A stretch of 64,000 nt of DNA from Methylotuvimicrobium buryatense 5G. GTDB taxonomy: Bacteria; Pseudomonadota; Gammaproteobacteria; Methylococcales; Methylomonadaceae. The stretch lies in contig NZ_KB455575.1 of assembly GCF_000341735.1 (NCBI RefSeq), positions 2,383,802-2,447,801 on the forward strand, read 5' to 3'. Of this stretch, positions 15,976-24,661 are shown piece by piece (position 1 is the stretch's first letter; every line of letters begins with the position of its first letter). Made by a program: the position numbers and the translations under genes. The notes under the pieces were generated by a model. It worked only from the letters and a program-made list of their open reading frames with translations. It did no database searches and was not told the origin of the DNA.

Positions 15976-17949
15976 TCAAGCCTCTTCGCCGGCGCGAACG
16001 TCGAATTCGACCTTCCAGCGTTTGCCGTCTTGGCGCGAGACCGCATGCAATTCGAGGGTACCGACTTCGGTCACGGCCGAAGTGAGATGCACAGGAACGA
16101 CCTCTCCTACTCTTCTTCCTTCTTCAGGCAAGGTAATCTCGATTTCATCCAGTTCTTCGAGCTCTTCATCGGTCCAATAATCTAAACGGGTACCGACTCT
16201 ATCCTCACGACGGGTATTCGAGCTGAAAAAGCGGAAACGCACCGGCTCGCCGATGACTAATCCAAATTCGTCATCAGGCAGCGCCGCTTCGGTGCCTTCT
16301 TCCATGCCGAACGGCGCAATACACAGCGCTTCGATTTCGGGCGGCATACCCGGAACGGCAGGCATTGCGCTCTCAATACCGACATAATAAGAAGCCGCCG
16401 TGCCGCCTTTGATCCGAACACCCTTACCTTTACGCACATAACCGTAATAGGCCGCACCGCGCGCGACCGCTAGGTCGAGATCGGCACCTTCGAGTAAACG
16501 CGCTTCGGGCGCTTGCTCTCCAGTCAACCAGCTGTTTAGGACTTCCATCAAACGATCGGCCAGCGGCGCGGCTTTTAATACGCCGCCATTGAACAGCACA
16601 GCTGTCGGATGCAAAAACGATGCATGCTCAGGCAGATTAATATCTTTTAAGTCGTCGGTCGCGTTGAGCTGTTTGGCCAAAAACGCCGCCAAATGCCGTG
16701 TAATCCCGGCATCTTGAGCATAAGGCAAACCCGCCGTACGCAAACCGCCGCGAGGACGACTAATCGGACGGTCTGACGCCGCTATTCTCGGAAAAAACCC
16801 ATCGACCAACACATTATTGATCTCTTCGCGCGTCAATTCGGTACGCAACGAACCGCCAATCAAAGACGAACCGCGATTCGGAACGACCAGCGGCATCACA
16901 TCCAACGAGGGATCGTTGAAAATCTTTTCTTTCGCTTCGCGGCAGCCATGGGTCAAGGCTTGAATCTGCCAAGACTCTAAGCGCTTACCGTCCTTTTCGA
17001 GCTTGGCTTTGACAGTATAAGCCAAGGCCAGATCCATATTATCGCCGCCGAGCAAAATATGGTCGCCGACCGCGACGCGCGTGAGTTCCAAGTTACCATC
17101 GTGCTCCGTAACCGCGATCAACGACAAATCGGTCGTACCGCCGCCGATATCGATAACCAAAATAATATCGCCGACTTCGGTTTGCTTACGCCATTCTCCG
17201 TTACTTCTCTCGATCCAGCTATACAAAGCCGATTGCGGCTCCTCAAGCAAGAGCGCCTGTTCCAAACCGACGAAACGCGCAGCTTCGACAGTCAATTCGC
17301 GTGCGGCAGGATCGAACGAAGCCGGCACCGTAATTGTCAGATCCTGATTAGCCAACGGCGCATCGGGATGCAGTTGCGTCCAGGCATCGCGTATGTGCTG
17401 TAAATAGGCCACGGTCGCTTGAAAAGGGGAAACCCGTTCGACTTCTTCGGGCGCCTCAGCCGGCAAAATTGGTGCCTTACAATCGACACCGGCATGACAG
17501 AGCCAACTTTTCGCGCTCGACACTAAACGAATCGGCGTTTTGCTACCCAAGCTGCGTGCGATCTCTCCTACTAGAAATTCCGGCTTCGCTGTCCAGGGTA
17601 AGGCGGAGGAACCTTCCGCCAACTCGGCTTGATGCGCCTGATATAAAAAAGACGGCAACTGCATCAATTCCTCGACAGCACCCGGCGAAGTCAACTGAGG
17701 TATCGCCATGACTTCCTGAACATGACCATCCTCATCGCTTTGGCTTAAATCGACATAGGACAACACGCAATGCGTCGTGCCCAAATCGATTCCAACCGAA
17801 AAACGAGGCCCGGAATACTCGACCGTGCCTTGCTCGACATCGCTGTCTTCCGAAGGGCTATCTTCGTTCGATTCATTTTGAGTCACGTCGGCATTAAGCG
17901 CGCCTTCTCCTGGATTTTCCGAGCGTAAATGTCCGAACAAACTTTTCAT
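15976..17949 (-). CDS. Second Hsp70-family protein
   Basis: 657 residues. An acidic, Ser-rich N-terminal extension of about 45 residues precedes the Hsp70 ATPase: GIDLGTTH at 53-60, IDIGGGTTDLSLI, LLEEPQSALYSW, FNGGVLKAAPL. After the ATPase there is a short beta-rich domain of ~130 residues ending EVGTLELHAVSRQDGKRW, which parallels the end of the beta domain in the larger neighbour but lacks its helical extension. The two proteins are clearly related (shared SAKSWLxH, TVPASFD and RGGL/GLPYA motifs) and look like an old tandem duplication. The start codon overlaps the DUF2760 stop (ATGA), implying translational coupling. Confidence 0.88.
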   Translation of the reverse strand: MKSLFGHLRSENPGEGALNADVTQNESNEDSPSEDSDVEQGTVEYSGPRFSVGIDLGTTHCVLSYVDLSQSDEDGHVQEVMAIPQLTSPGAVEELMQLPSFLYQAHQAELAEGSSALPWTAKPEFLVGEIARSLGSKTPIRLVSSAKSWLCHAGVDCKAPILPAEAPEEVERVSPFQATVAYLQHIRDAWTQLHPDAPLANQDLTITVPASFDPAARELTVEAARFVGLEQALLLEEPQSALYSWIERSNGEWRKQTEVGDIILVIDIGGGTTDLSLIAVTEHDGNLELTRVAVGDHILLGGDNMDLALAYTVKAKLEKDGKRLESWQIQALTHGCREAKEKIFNDPSLDVMPLVVPNRGSSLIGGSLRTELTREEINNVLVDGFFPRIAASDRPISRPRGGLRTAGLPYAQDAGITRHLAAFLAKQLNATDDLKDINLPEHASFLHPTAVLFNGGVLKAAPLADRLMEVLNSWLTGEQAPEARLLEGADLDLAVARGAAYYGYVRKGKGVRIKGGTAASYYVGIESAMPAVPGMPPEIEALCIAPFGMEEGTEAALPDDEFGLVIGEPVRFRFFSSNTRREDRVGTRLDYWTDEELEELDEIEITLPEEGRRVGEVVPVHLTSAVTEVGTLELHAVSRQDGKRWKVEFDVRAGEEA

Positions 17950-18626
17950 AACTCTACCTCTGCCGGAGCGATAATCTTAGCATTATGCCCCATAGTTAAT
18001 TTAGGCAAGCGTATGTCGGTTACTTGCCAACCTCTATGAATCAAAGTTCCGGTAAAGGGCGCTTCGCCGACGATATTACCGGTCAATCTAACCGCCGAAG
18101 CATCGAAACCTTTTGGCAAGGTAATTTTAGACCCCTCTTGGCCTTCATGAACGACTACGAGTTTAAAGTGTTCGTTGATCGCCTTATTGCAACCTTCATG
18201 AACCACTCTTGCCGCCACACCGATATCGGCATCGTTGTAAGCGGTAATATCTTCTTTGATGAAGTCGATGAAGCGCGCTTCTTTTTGAAGTAGATTCAAT
18301 AATTGCAGAGCCGCATCCGGTGTCGCCTCTTTTAGTACGACCGGTTCCGGCGCCGGCGCTTGAACGACTTTTTCGACTTCGACGATTTTCTCGACGATTT
18401 TGACTTCGGGCTCGGGTATTTTAATACTCGCTGCCAGTGAAGCGGAAGACTCGCGCAAGGCTTCCTCGAGCAGTTTTTTTCTGCCTCTGGCGATTCCGAT
18501 TAACATGACTATCAACAACACGATCAGCAAAATGGCTAGCAACGCAACCGTTCCCGCCAAACAAACATGCCATAAATCGAAGGTAGTCGGCTTTAGGGTT
18601 AAATCTATCGTATAGGTCGTATTCAT
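17946..18626 (-). CDS. DUF2760 membrane protein coupled to Hsp70
   Basis: 226 residues. One transmembrane helix (about 24-46), a Val/Glu/Pro-rich linker (PEPEVKIVEKIVEVEKVV), then a C-terminal DUF2760-type domain (about 107-226: LQLLNLLQKEARFIDFIKED, VARVVHEGCNK, IRLPKLTMG). DUF2760 genes are commonly found next to non-canonical Hsp70 genes; here the ATGA overlap shows direct coupling. A membrane recruiter or co-chaperone for the adjacent Hsp70 proteins is a reasonable inference, not demonstrated. Confidence 0.82.
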   Translation of the reverse strand: MNTTYTIDLTLKPTTFDLWHVCLAGTVALLAILLIVLLIVMLIGIARGRKKLLEEALRESSASLAASIKIPEPEVKIVEKIVEVEKVVQAPAPEPVVLKEATPDAALQLLNLLQKEARFIDFIKEDITAYNDADIGVAARVVHEGCNKAINEHFKLVVVHEGQEGSKITLPKGFDASAVRLTGNIVGEAPFTGTLIHRGWQVTDIRLPKLTMGHNAKIIAPAEVEL

Positions 18627-18645
18627 AACATCCGTTCTGATTTGA

Positions 18646-19026
18646 TTATTGTTGTCCGGCTTTTCGCGCGGATTCGATGAACATCATTTCTCTGAGCACA
18701 TCGCGGGTGGTTTGAATGCGCATTTGCTTTAAATGCCGGTCGGCGATCACCTCCGGCACTTTTTCCTGAAGATACACATTTCTCATATCGGCCAGAACAT
18801 TCTCGCATTTCTTAACGATGGCTTCGGTACCCTTTCTAACATCTTGAGGCCTTGCCGAAGTGACTTGCAATTCGTTGGCAATACATTTTTTATAATGATA
18901 TTGCGACTCTTGAATTTTCTTGATCGTCGCTTCGGACAGCGATGTATTGTGCCATTCGTTTTTGGCGTCGTCCGCTTGGGCGGACAAGGAAATGAAAGCC
19001 AACGCTATTATTAAAACCTGTTTCAT
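18646..19026 (-). CDS. Small secreted protein of unknown function
   Basis: 126 residues starting with a signal peptide (MKQVLIIALAFISLSAQA). The mature part is mainly helical and charged with two cysteines (KKCIANE, VKKCENVL) that could form a disulphide. No family recognised. It is the first gene of the minus-strand island, 19 bp upstream of the DUF2760 gene, and the only soluble periplasmic candidate in the Hsp70 section. Confidence 0.65.
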   Translation of the reverse strand: MKQVLIIALAFISLSAQADDAKNEWHNTSLSEATIKKIQESQYHYKKCIANELQVTSARPQDVRKGTEAIVKKCENVLADMRNVYLQEKVPEVIADRHLKQMRIQTTRDVLREMMFIESARKAGQQ

Positions 19027-19054
19027 CGTATTTTCCGTCTCAATTGAATAGTTA

Positions 19055-19237
19055 TGGATTTGGTCGTAAATAACCTCCCTATTTTAAGGAGGGTTCGGTT
19101 GCTCGATTGACAGGTGTCGGCGGCAGGGAAAGCCGCCGTCAAGCTTACAAGGACGTATTCACGGTGTCCTGCCAAGCGAGTTACCGAACCCTCAACAAAG
19201 CCCATAGTTACAGGACGTTATTTATCACGAAATCCTA
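19055..19237. mobile_element. MITE family B, copy 1
   Basis: About 183 bp with ends GGATTTGGTCGTAAATAAC... and its inverted partner ...GTTATTTATCACGAAATCC. The shared core is present in reverse (GGACGTATTCACGGTGTCC at about 19153). It lies directly upstream of the small secreted protein gene, probably in or beside its promoter. Confidence 0.8.
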
Positions 19238-19315
19238 TGACAAGATTTTACGCGAACAGACGGCAAATGAACAACAAAGCAAGAATCGCCAAGATTTCAA
19301 ATGTTGTAATAGACC

Positions 19316-19380
19316 TGTTTATCCCTTTCGCACTTCAAATTTCGGCAGCGCCTGAGGAGGCGCCTGAGTTTTCGGCACCT
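19316..19380. mobile_element. Truncated family A left arm
   Basis: TTTATCCCTTTCGCACTTCA followed by AATTTCGGCAGCGCCTGAGG matches family A left arms (for example 24392 and 39313) but ends before the core. A remnant in the gap upstream of pdxA. Confidence 0.6.
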
Positions 19381-19445
19381 GACTTTAAAGCGCTTCCTGT
19401 AGATGCACGCTTACAGTAAAATAATCGTTTTTCTTAAATTACCCC

Positions 19446-20459
19446 ATGGACGCAACTCCTACATTGAAGCGCATCGCCGTCACTCCCGGCGAACCAGGCG
19501 GTATCGGCCCCGATCTTTGTATCATGCTGGCACAACAAAGCCATGCCTGCCAACTCGTTGCGATCGCCGACCCCGATTTGCTGATGCAACGCGCGGAATC
19601 ACTAGGTCTTAAACTCGAGATCAAGTCATTCGACCCGTCATCGGAACTCGTCGAACAAAGCGCAGGCTCTATCAGCGTCTTGCCGGTTAAAATGAATGTA
19701 CCGGCGCAAAGCGGGCAACTTAACATGGAAAATAGCCGCTATGTCCTCAAAACGATCACGCGCGCGGCAAAAGGCTGCATCGAAGGCTCGTTCGATGCGA
19801 TGGTCACAGGTCCTGTGCATAAGGGCGTCATCAACGATGCGGGCATTGTTTTCAGCGGTCACACCGAATATATTGCCGGCATTACCGGCGGGCATCCGGT
19901 CATGATGTTGGCGACACCGGGACTCCGAGTCGCGCTAGTCACGACCCATCTCCCGCTTGCCGATGTCGCCGCGGCGATTACGCATAACCGGCTAAGAAGC
20001 GTTCTACGCATCCTGGCCCAAGATCTGCAGACGCGCTTCAATCTGGCCAATCCGAAAATACTGGTCTGCGGCTTGAATCCCCATGCCGGCGAAAACGGCC
20101 ATTTGGGACTGGAAGAGAAAGAGATCATCGAACCGGTATTGGAAAATCTACGTGAACAAGGTCTCGACCTAATTGGCCCGCTCCCGGCCGATACACTGTT
20201 TACGCCAAAATATCTCGACACGGCCGATGCTGTATTAGCGATGTATCACGACCAGGGATTGCCGGTATTGAAATATAAAGGCTTCGGCAACGCCGTCAAC
20301 ATCACATTGGGTTTACCGATTGTACGCACCTCGGTCGACCACGGCACCGCGCTCGATCTGGCCGGAACAGGTTCTATCGACACGGGTAGCATCGAATATG
20401 CCTTGGCAACGGCACTGGCAATGTCCTCATCTTCCCCAATCCGTACCCATGACGCATAA
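19446..20459 (+). CDS. pdxA: 4-hydroxythreonine-4-phosphate dehydrogenase
   Basis: 337 residues, the usual PdxA length (~330). It oxidises 4-phosphohydroxy-L-threonine in the DXP-dependent pathway of pyridoxal 5'-phosphate synthesis. Seen: N-terminal [13 protein letters not shown], the conserved [10 protein letters not shown] segment, metal-ligand His in [16 protein letters not shown] and MYHDQGLP. It overlaps the start of ksgA by 11 bp; a pdxA-ksgA pair is the classical enterobacterial arrangement (usually with surA upstream, which is absent here). PLP is a cofactor of Sga, GlyA and GlgP in this window, a functional but not regulatory link. Confidence 0.96.
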   Translation: MDATPTLKRIAVTPGEPGGIGPDLCIMLAQQSHACQLVAIADPDLLMQRAESLGLKLEIKSFDPSSELVEQSAGSISVLPVKMNVPAQSGQLNMENSRYVLKTITRAAKGCIEGSFDAMVTGPVHKGVINDAGIVFSGHTEYIAGITGGHPVMMLATPGLRVALVTTHLPLADVAAAITHNRLRSVLRILAQDLQTRFNLANPKILVCGLNPHAGENGHLGLEEKEIIEPVLENLREQGLDLIGPLPADTLFTPKYLDTADAVLAMYHDQGLPVLKYKGFGNAVNITLGLPIVRTSVDHGTALDLAGTGSIDTGSIEYALATALAMSSSSPIRTHDA

Positions 20460-21237
20460 AGCCCGCAAACGTTTCGGCCAGAATTTTTTAACCGATTATT
20501 CGATCATCGAAGAAATTCTCGGCAATATACAGGTCCGCCCGGGCGAACACTGGGTTGAAATCGGCCCCGGGCAAGGCGCGTTGACGGCGCCGCTATTGGA
20601 CCATGCCATCCGGCTCGATATCGTTGAACTGGACCGCGACCTAGTGAGTCTGTTGAAAAAGAAATTCGGCGACAATGAACGCTTGACGATTCATAGCGCC
20701 GATGCATTGAGTTTCGATTTCCAAGCGCTTGCGACGGACGGCAAACCGCTTAGAGTCATCGGTAACCTCCCCTACAATATTTCCACGCCGTTGCTATTTC
20801 ATTTATTGGAGAGCACATCCTGCATCGCCGATATGCATTTCATGCTACAGAAAGAAGTCGTGGATCGGATTTGTGCCGAGCCCGGCAGCAAGAAATACGG
20901 ACGATTGAGCGTCATGGCGCACTATTATTGCGCAGCGGAACATTTATTCGACGTCCCGCCGGAAAGTTTCGACCCCGCGCCGCAAGTAACCTCATCGATT
21001 ATCCGTCTGATTCCTCATAACAAGCCCCCGGTTTCGGTCAATTCAGTCGAAGACTTGAATCAGGTTGTCGTTCATGCCTTCTCTCAACGCCGTAAAACGA
21101 TTCGCAACTCATTAAGGAATTTGCTTGACGAACAACAAATAGCAGGACTCGGAATCGACCCGAGCGCGCGCGCCGAAACTTTGTCGCTGGAAGACTTCGC
21201 GGCCTTGAGCCGCAACCTGAAAAAAGACACCGAATAA
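20449..21237 (+). CDS. rsmA: 16S rRNA (adenine1518-N6/adenine1519-N6)-dimethyltransferase
   Basis: 262 residues from the ATG at 20449; the longer in-frame reading from 20320 lies inside pdxA and is unlikely. KsgA/RsmA dimethylates two adjacent adenines in helix 45 of 16S rRNA late in 30S assembly using SAM. Visible motifs: KRFGQNFL at the N-terminus, SAM-binding [15 protein letters not shown] catalytic motif IV and a C-terminal helical [11 protein letters not shown] segment. Translation is probably coupled to pdxA through the 11-bp overlap. A strong hairpin terminator follows at 21374. Confidence 0.96.
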   Translation: MTHKARKRFGQNFLTDYSIIEEILGNIQVRPGEHWVEIGPGQGALTAPLLDHAIRLDIVELDRDLVSLLKKKFGDNERLTIHSADALSFDFQALATDGKPLRVIGNLPYNISTPLLFHLLESTSCIADMHFMLQKEVVDRICAEPGSKKYGRLSVMAHYYCAAEHLFDVPPESFDPAPQVTSSIIRLIPHNKPPVSVNSVEDLNQVVVHAFSQRRKTIRNSLRNLLDEQQIAGLGIDPSARAETLSLEDFAALSRNLKKDTE

Positions 21238-21373
21238 ACTGCGACAATCCGCCACGCGACAATTTGCCACATTTTCAAAGCCGGATATCTTGCATAAACT
21301 ATGCACAACTCTTGAGATGCAAACTTTCAAATACTGCTATTTTTTTAAGAGCTTATATCCTTCTAATATCCTT

Positions 21374-21401
21374 TATGCGGCTTTTTAGCCGCATTTTTTT
21401 T
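21374..21401 (+). terminator. Rho-independent terminator after ksgA
   Basis: ATGCGGCT / AGCCGCAT stem with a TTTT loop followed by a run of eight T. About 136 bp after the ksgA stop. Confidence 0.85.
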
Positions 21402-21655
21402 GCCCGAGACTTTTTCGAAGGCTATGTTCGCGTTAATAGTTGAAGTGAATCCTACACCAATCTCGAAACTTGAAGACTGTAGGATACGCGGTGCGTACCA
21501 CCCGTAGTTTAACGTGTCCTAATTTGTTGCCTTGTGCCGACATTAGGTACGCGCAGCGTACCCTACAATTTTTTAAGTGCTTCCGGTAGTGGTGGTGTTT
21601 TCAACTATTACCGCATACATAGCCTTTTCGAAAGACAGTATGCGCAACTTACAGC
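21402..21655. repeat. Convergent gap with GTACGC-type REP hairpins
   Basis: No gene is seen between the terminator and the end of glgP. Two short palindromic units occur: near 21479-21508 (GTAGGATACGCGGTGCGTACC) and 21545-21569 (GGTACGCGCAGCGTACCC). The same type recurs near 32818, 48165-48235, 54372-54458 and 61975. Confidence 0.6.
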
Positions 21656-24142
21656 TCAAACAAGCCTAAATGGGTCCACTTCCGGAACATCGATCGGTAC
21701 CGATTCCACCTTCCAAATCTCGCGGCAATACTCGGCAATCGTTCGATCCGATGAAAACTTACCGGATCTTGCCGTATTCAGCACCGACATCTTATTCCAA
21801 CGCATTCTGTCGCGGTAAACCGAATCGATGGAATCTTGGCACTCCCGATACGCATTGAAGTCGGCCAATACCAAATAAGGATCGCTGTAGATCAGATTAT
21901 CGGTCAAATCACGGAACAAACCGGTATCGCCGTGCGAAAAAAAACCATTTCGAATCAGATCGATGGCATCTTTCAAAATCGCATCTTGCTGATACGCGTC
22001 ATTCGGAGCATAACCCCGCTCATAAGTTAAGCGCACCTCTTCCGCTGTCATGCCGAATAAAAAGAAATTTTCTTCACCGACTTCCTCGCGAATTTCGATA
22101 TTCGCTCCATCCAACGTTCCGATAGTTAATGCCCCATTCATCGCAAACTTCATGTTGCCGGTTCCGGAAGCCTCTTTTCCGGCCGTGGAAATTTGCTCCG
22201 ACACCTCGGTTGCGGCATAAATCTGCTGACCGTTCGTGACATTGAAATTCGGCAAGAACACAACCTTGAGACGGTCTTTCGTCGCCGGGTCGCGATTGAC
22301 GACCCGCCCCACCTCATTAATCAGCTTAATAATAAGCTTGGCCAAATGATAGCCCGGCGCCGCCTTGCCGGCGAATATAAAGGTGCGAGGATGAATATCG
22401 AAATGCGGATCGGTTTTCAGCTTCCGGTAAAGAGCAATCACATAAAGAATATTCAAATGCTGTCTTTTATATTCATGAATGCGCTTGGCCTGCACATCGA
22501 AAATCGATTCCGGATCGACGCTGACGCCGGTGCGCTTATAGAGATTCAGCGCGAAATCATGTTTATTGAGCCGCTTGGCATCGTCCCAACGATTTAAAAA
22601 TACCGCATCGTCCGAAAAGCGCTGAAGATCTTGCAGTTTTCCCAAATTTCTCACCCAGGTATCTCCGATCGCTTCGCTAATGACCTTACTGAGCCTCGGA
22701 TTACATAATGCCATCCAACGCCTTGGCGTCACGCCGTTGGTTTTATTGCTGAATTTCTCAGGCCAAAGACTATAAAAATCCTTAAGCACATCGCGCTTGA
22801 GCAGTTCAGTGTGCAGCGCCGCGACACCATTGATCGCATGACTGCCGGCACAAGCCAGGTGCGCCATACGCACCATTCTTGCCCCGTTTTCGTCGATCAT
22901 CGACATTCGGATGACTTTGGCGGTATCGCCGAGACATTGCGCCCTGACTTGTTCGAGAAAGCGACTATTGATTTCATAGATGATCTCCATCAATCTCGGC
23001 AGCAAACTTTCCATCAATTCCACAGGCCAACATTCCAATGCCTCCGGCAACAGCGTGTGATTGGTGTAGGCGAAAGTTCGTCTCGTCACGTTCCAAGCCG
23101 TGTCCCAAGACATATCGTGCTCATCGACCAACAGCCGCATCAGCTCTGCGATCGCAATGGCGGGGTGGGTATCGTTCAATTGCACGGCGAACTTTTCATG
23201 AAAATGCTCCAAACGGATGCGCTGGGTCTTCATGATGCGCAGCATGTCTTGCAATGAGCACGAAACGAAGAAATATTGCTGCTCCAAACGCAACTGCTTG
23301 CCCTGTAATGGTCCATCGTTCGGATACAAAATCTTGGTCAAGTTTTCCGAAGCGACTTTTTCCTCGACCGCGCCGTAATAATCGCCTTGATTGAAACGCT
23401 CGAAATTGAATGACTCGGGCGCGACTGCTTGCCATAAACGCAAGGTGTTCGCGGCATTGTTGCGGTATCCCAAAATCGGCGTGTCGTACGGCACGCCTTT
23501 GACCGACCAACCGGGAATCCAATTGACGCGCGTTTCGCCGTTTTCGGCAACATAACGCTCGGTATGCCCGCCCAACTTGATTTCGACCGCCCATTCCGGG
23601 CGAACAATCTCCCAGGGATTGCCTCGAAACAACCATTTATCGGTCTTTTCCACTTGCCAGCCGTCGAAGATGACCTGCTCGAAAATTCCGAATTCATAAC
23701 GGATGCCATAACCGACGGAAGGAATATTCATTGTCGCCATCGAATCGAGAAAACAGGCCGCCAAACGCCCCAAACCGCCGTTCCCTAGGCCCGGCTCCGG
23801 CTCTTCCCCGAGCAAATCGTCCAATTTCAAGCCTAGTTCAGCCATGGCCTGAGTAACCAATTCGGTCATGCCCAGATTCAATAAATTCGATGCCAAATGC
23901 GGCCCCATCAAAAATTCGGCCGACAAATACGCCACGGTGCGCGATTTTTTTTCGACATATTCGGTCGCGGTACCGACCCAGCGTGCCATCAGCATATCCC
24001 GCACGGTATAGGACAAGGCCATGTAATAATCGAAGGTGCTGGCCAATGCCGGAAATTTGCCTTGCACATTGGCTAAATTGCGAAAGAAGTTTCGCTTGAT
24101 GTCATCGGTGGTCAATGGGTAATGATTTTGTTTCATAGTCAT
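21656..24142 (-). CDS. glgP: Glycogen/maltodextrin phosphorylase
   Basis: 828 residues, the normal length of GT35 phosphorylases (~815-840). It releases glucose-1-phosphate from alpha-1,4-glucans using inorganic phosphate and PLP. Seen: GNGGLGRLAACFLDSMAT, QLNDTHPAIAI, the PLP region EASGTGNMKFAMNGALTIGT (Lys) and DGANIEI. Start: two close ATGs at 24142 and 24136; the upstream one is kept but the second cannot be excluded. No other glycogen gene is adjacent. It is divergent from malic enzyme, with a repeat-filled 519-bp gap between. Confidence 0.95.
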   Translation of the reverse strand: MTMKQNHYPLTTDDIKRNFFRNLANVQGKFPALASTFDYYMALSYTVRDMLMARWVGTATEYVEKKSRTVAYLSAEFLMGPHLASNLLNLGMTELVTQAMAELGLKLDDLLGEEPEPGLGNGGLGRLAACFLDSMATMNIPSVGYGIRYEFGIFEQVIFDGWQVEKTDKWLFRGNPWEIVRPEWAVEIKLGGHTERYVAENGETRVNWIPGWSVKGVPYDTPILGYRNNAANTLRLWQAVAPESFNFERFNQGDYYGAVEEKVASENLTKILYPNDGPLQGKQLRLEQQYFFVSCSLQDMLRIMKTQRIRLEHFHEKFAVQLNDTHPAIAIAELMRLLVDEHDMSWDTAWNVTRRTFAYTNHTLLPEALECWPVELMESLLPRLMEIIYEINSRFLEQVRAQCLGDTAKVIRMSMIDENGARMVRMAHLACAGSHAINGVAALHTELLKRDVLKDFYSLWPEKFSNKTNGVTPRRWMALCNPRLSKVISEAIGDTWVRNLGKLQDLQRFSDDAVFLNRWDDAKRLNKHDFALNLYKRTGVSVDPESIFDVQAKRIHEYKRQHLNILYVIALYRKLKTDPHFDIHPRTFIFAGKAAPGYHLAKLIIKLINEVGRVVNRDPATKDRLKVVFLPNFNVTNGQQIYAATEVSEQISTAGKEASGTGNMKFAMNGALTIGTLDGANIEIREEVGEENFFLFGMTAEEVRLTYERGYAPNDAYQQDAILKDAIDLIRNGFFSHGDTGLFRDLTDNLIYSDPYLVLADFNAYRECQDSIDSVYRDRMRWNKMSVLNTARSGKFSSDRTIAEYCREIWKVESVPIDVPEVDPFRLV

Positions 24143-24238
24143 CGTTCTCGTTTATAGTGAACAGCCTATCAAATAAAAAGCAATACTAATGCCATGACAG
24201 GCCTATACGTATTGTTTAGTCAAAATCGACACCAGAAC

Positions 24239-24266
24239 GCCGAATTTTTATCTACGCTGGGAATAT
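24239..24266. mobile_element. Solo family A end
   Basis: ACGCCGAATTTTTATCTACG followed by CTGGGAATA is a degenerate copy of the family A end seen at 24600-24626 and 52760-52784. No matching partner end or core is nearby. Confidence 0.5.
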
Positions 24267-24391
24267 GAATGCCTCACTGGCGCCGAAACTTGAGTCGTTA
24301 AGAGTATAATCATGCTGTAATAGGTACGAAATAACCCGAACACTTACGCCTGGAGAACATGTGTAACTTGTTCAAATTATTTTGCGCATGT

Positions 24392-24626
24392 TATACCTTT
24401 CGGACTTCAAATTTCGGCAGTGCCTGAGGAGGCAACGGGGTGCGCGGTCCCTCACCTAACGCTAGGTGAGGGACCGGCATGGAGCTGGCATAGAGCCTGC
24501 ATGGATGTATTCACCAAGCACCTAAATTCCATAGCCTATTTTGCCATGGTAAATAGTCTTAGATAATTTAGGTGCCGGGCCTTTGACGAGCACTCCGATG
24601 CCGAATTTTGATCTACGATGGGAATA
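24392..24626. mobile_element. MITE family A, copy with extra internal hairpins
   Basis: Ends TATACCTTTCGGACTTCAAA... / ...GATCTACGATGGGAATA. At about 235 bp it is longer than the usual ~160 bp. Extra material includes a perfect 13-bp hairpin at 24446-24475 (GGTCCCTCACCTA / TAGGTGAGGGACC) and a wider GCACCTAAATT / AATTTAGGTGC inverted pair. It ends 36 bp upstream of the malic enzyme start codon, so it lies in the likely promoter or leader region. Confidence 0.75.
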
Positions 24627-24661
24627 CATTCAAAACCAGGTTGACTAAGGAAACTTCCGTT

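Noticed and set aside
3935-19026. Type VI secretion regulatory locus (PpkA/PppA/Fha)
   Set aside because: Kinase, phosphatase and FHA parts are present, but no TssB/C, ClpV, VgrG, TssK/L/M or other structural T6SS gene occurs in the window.
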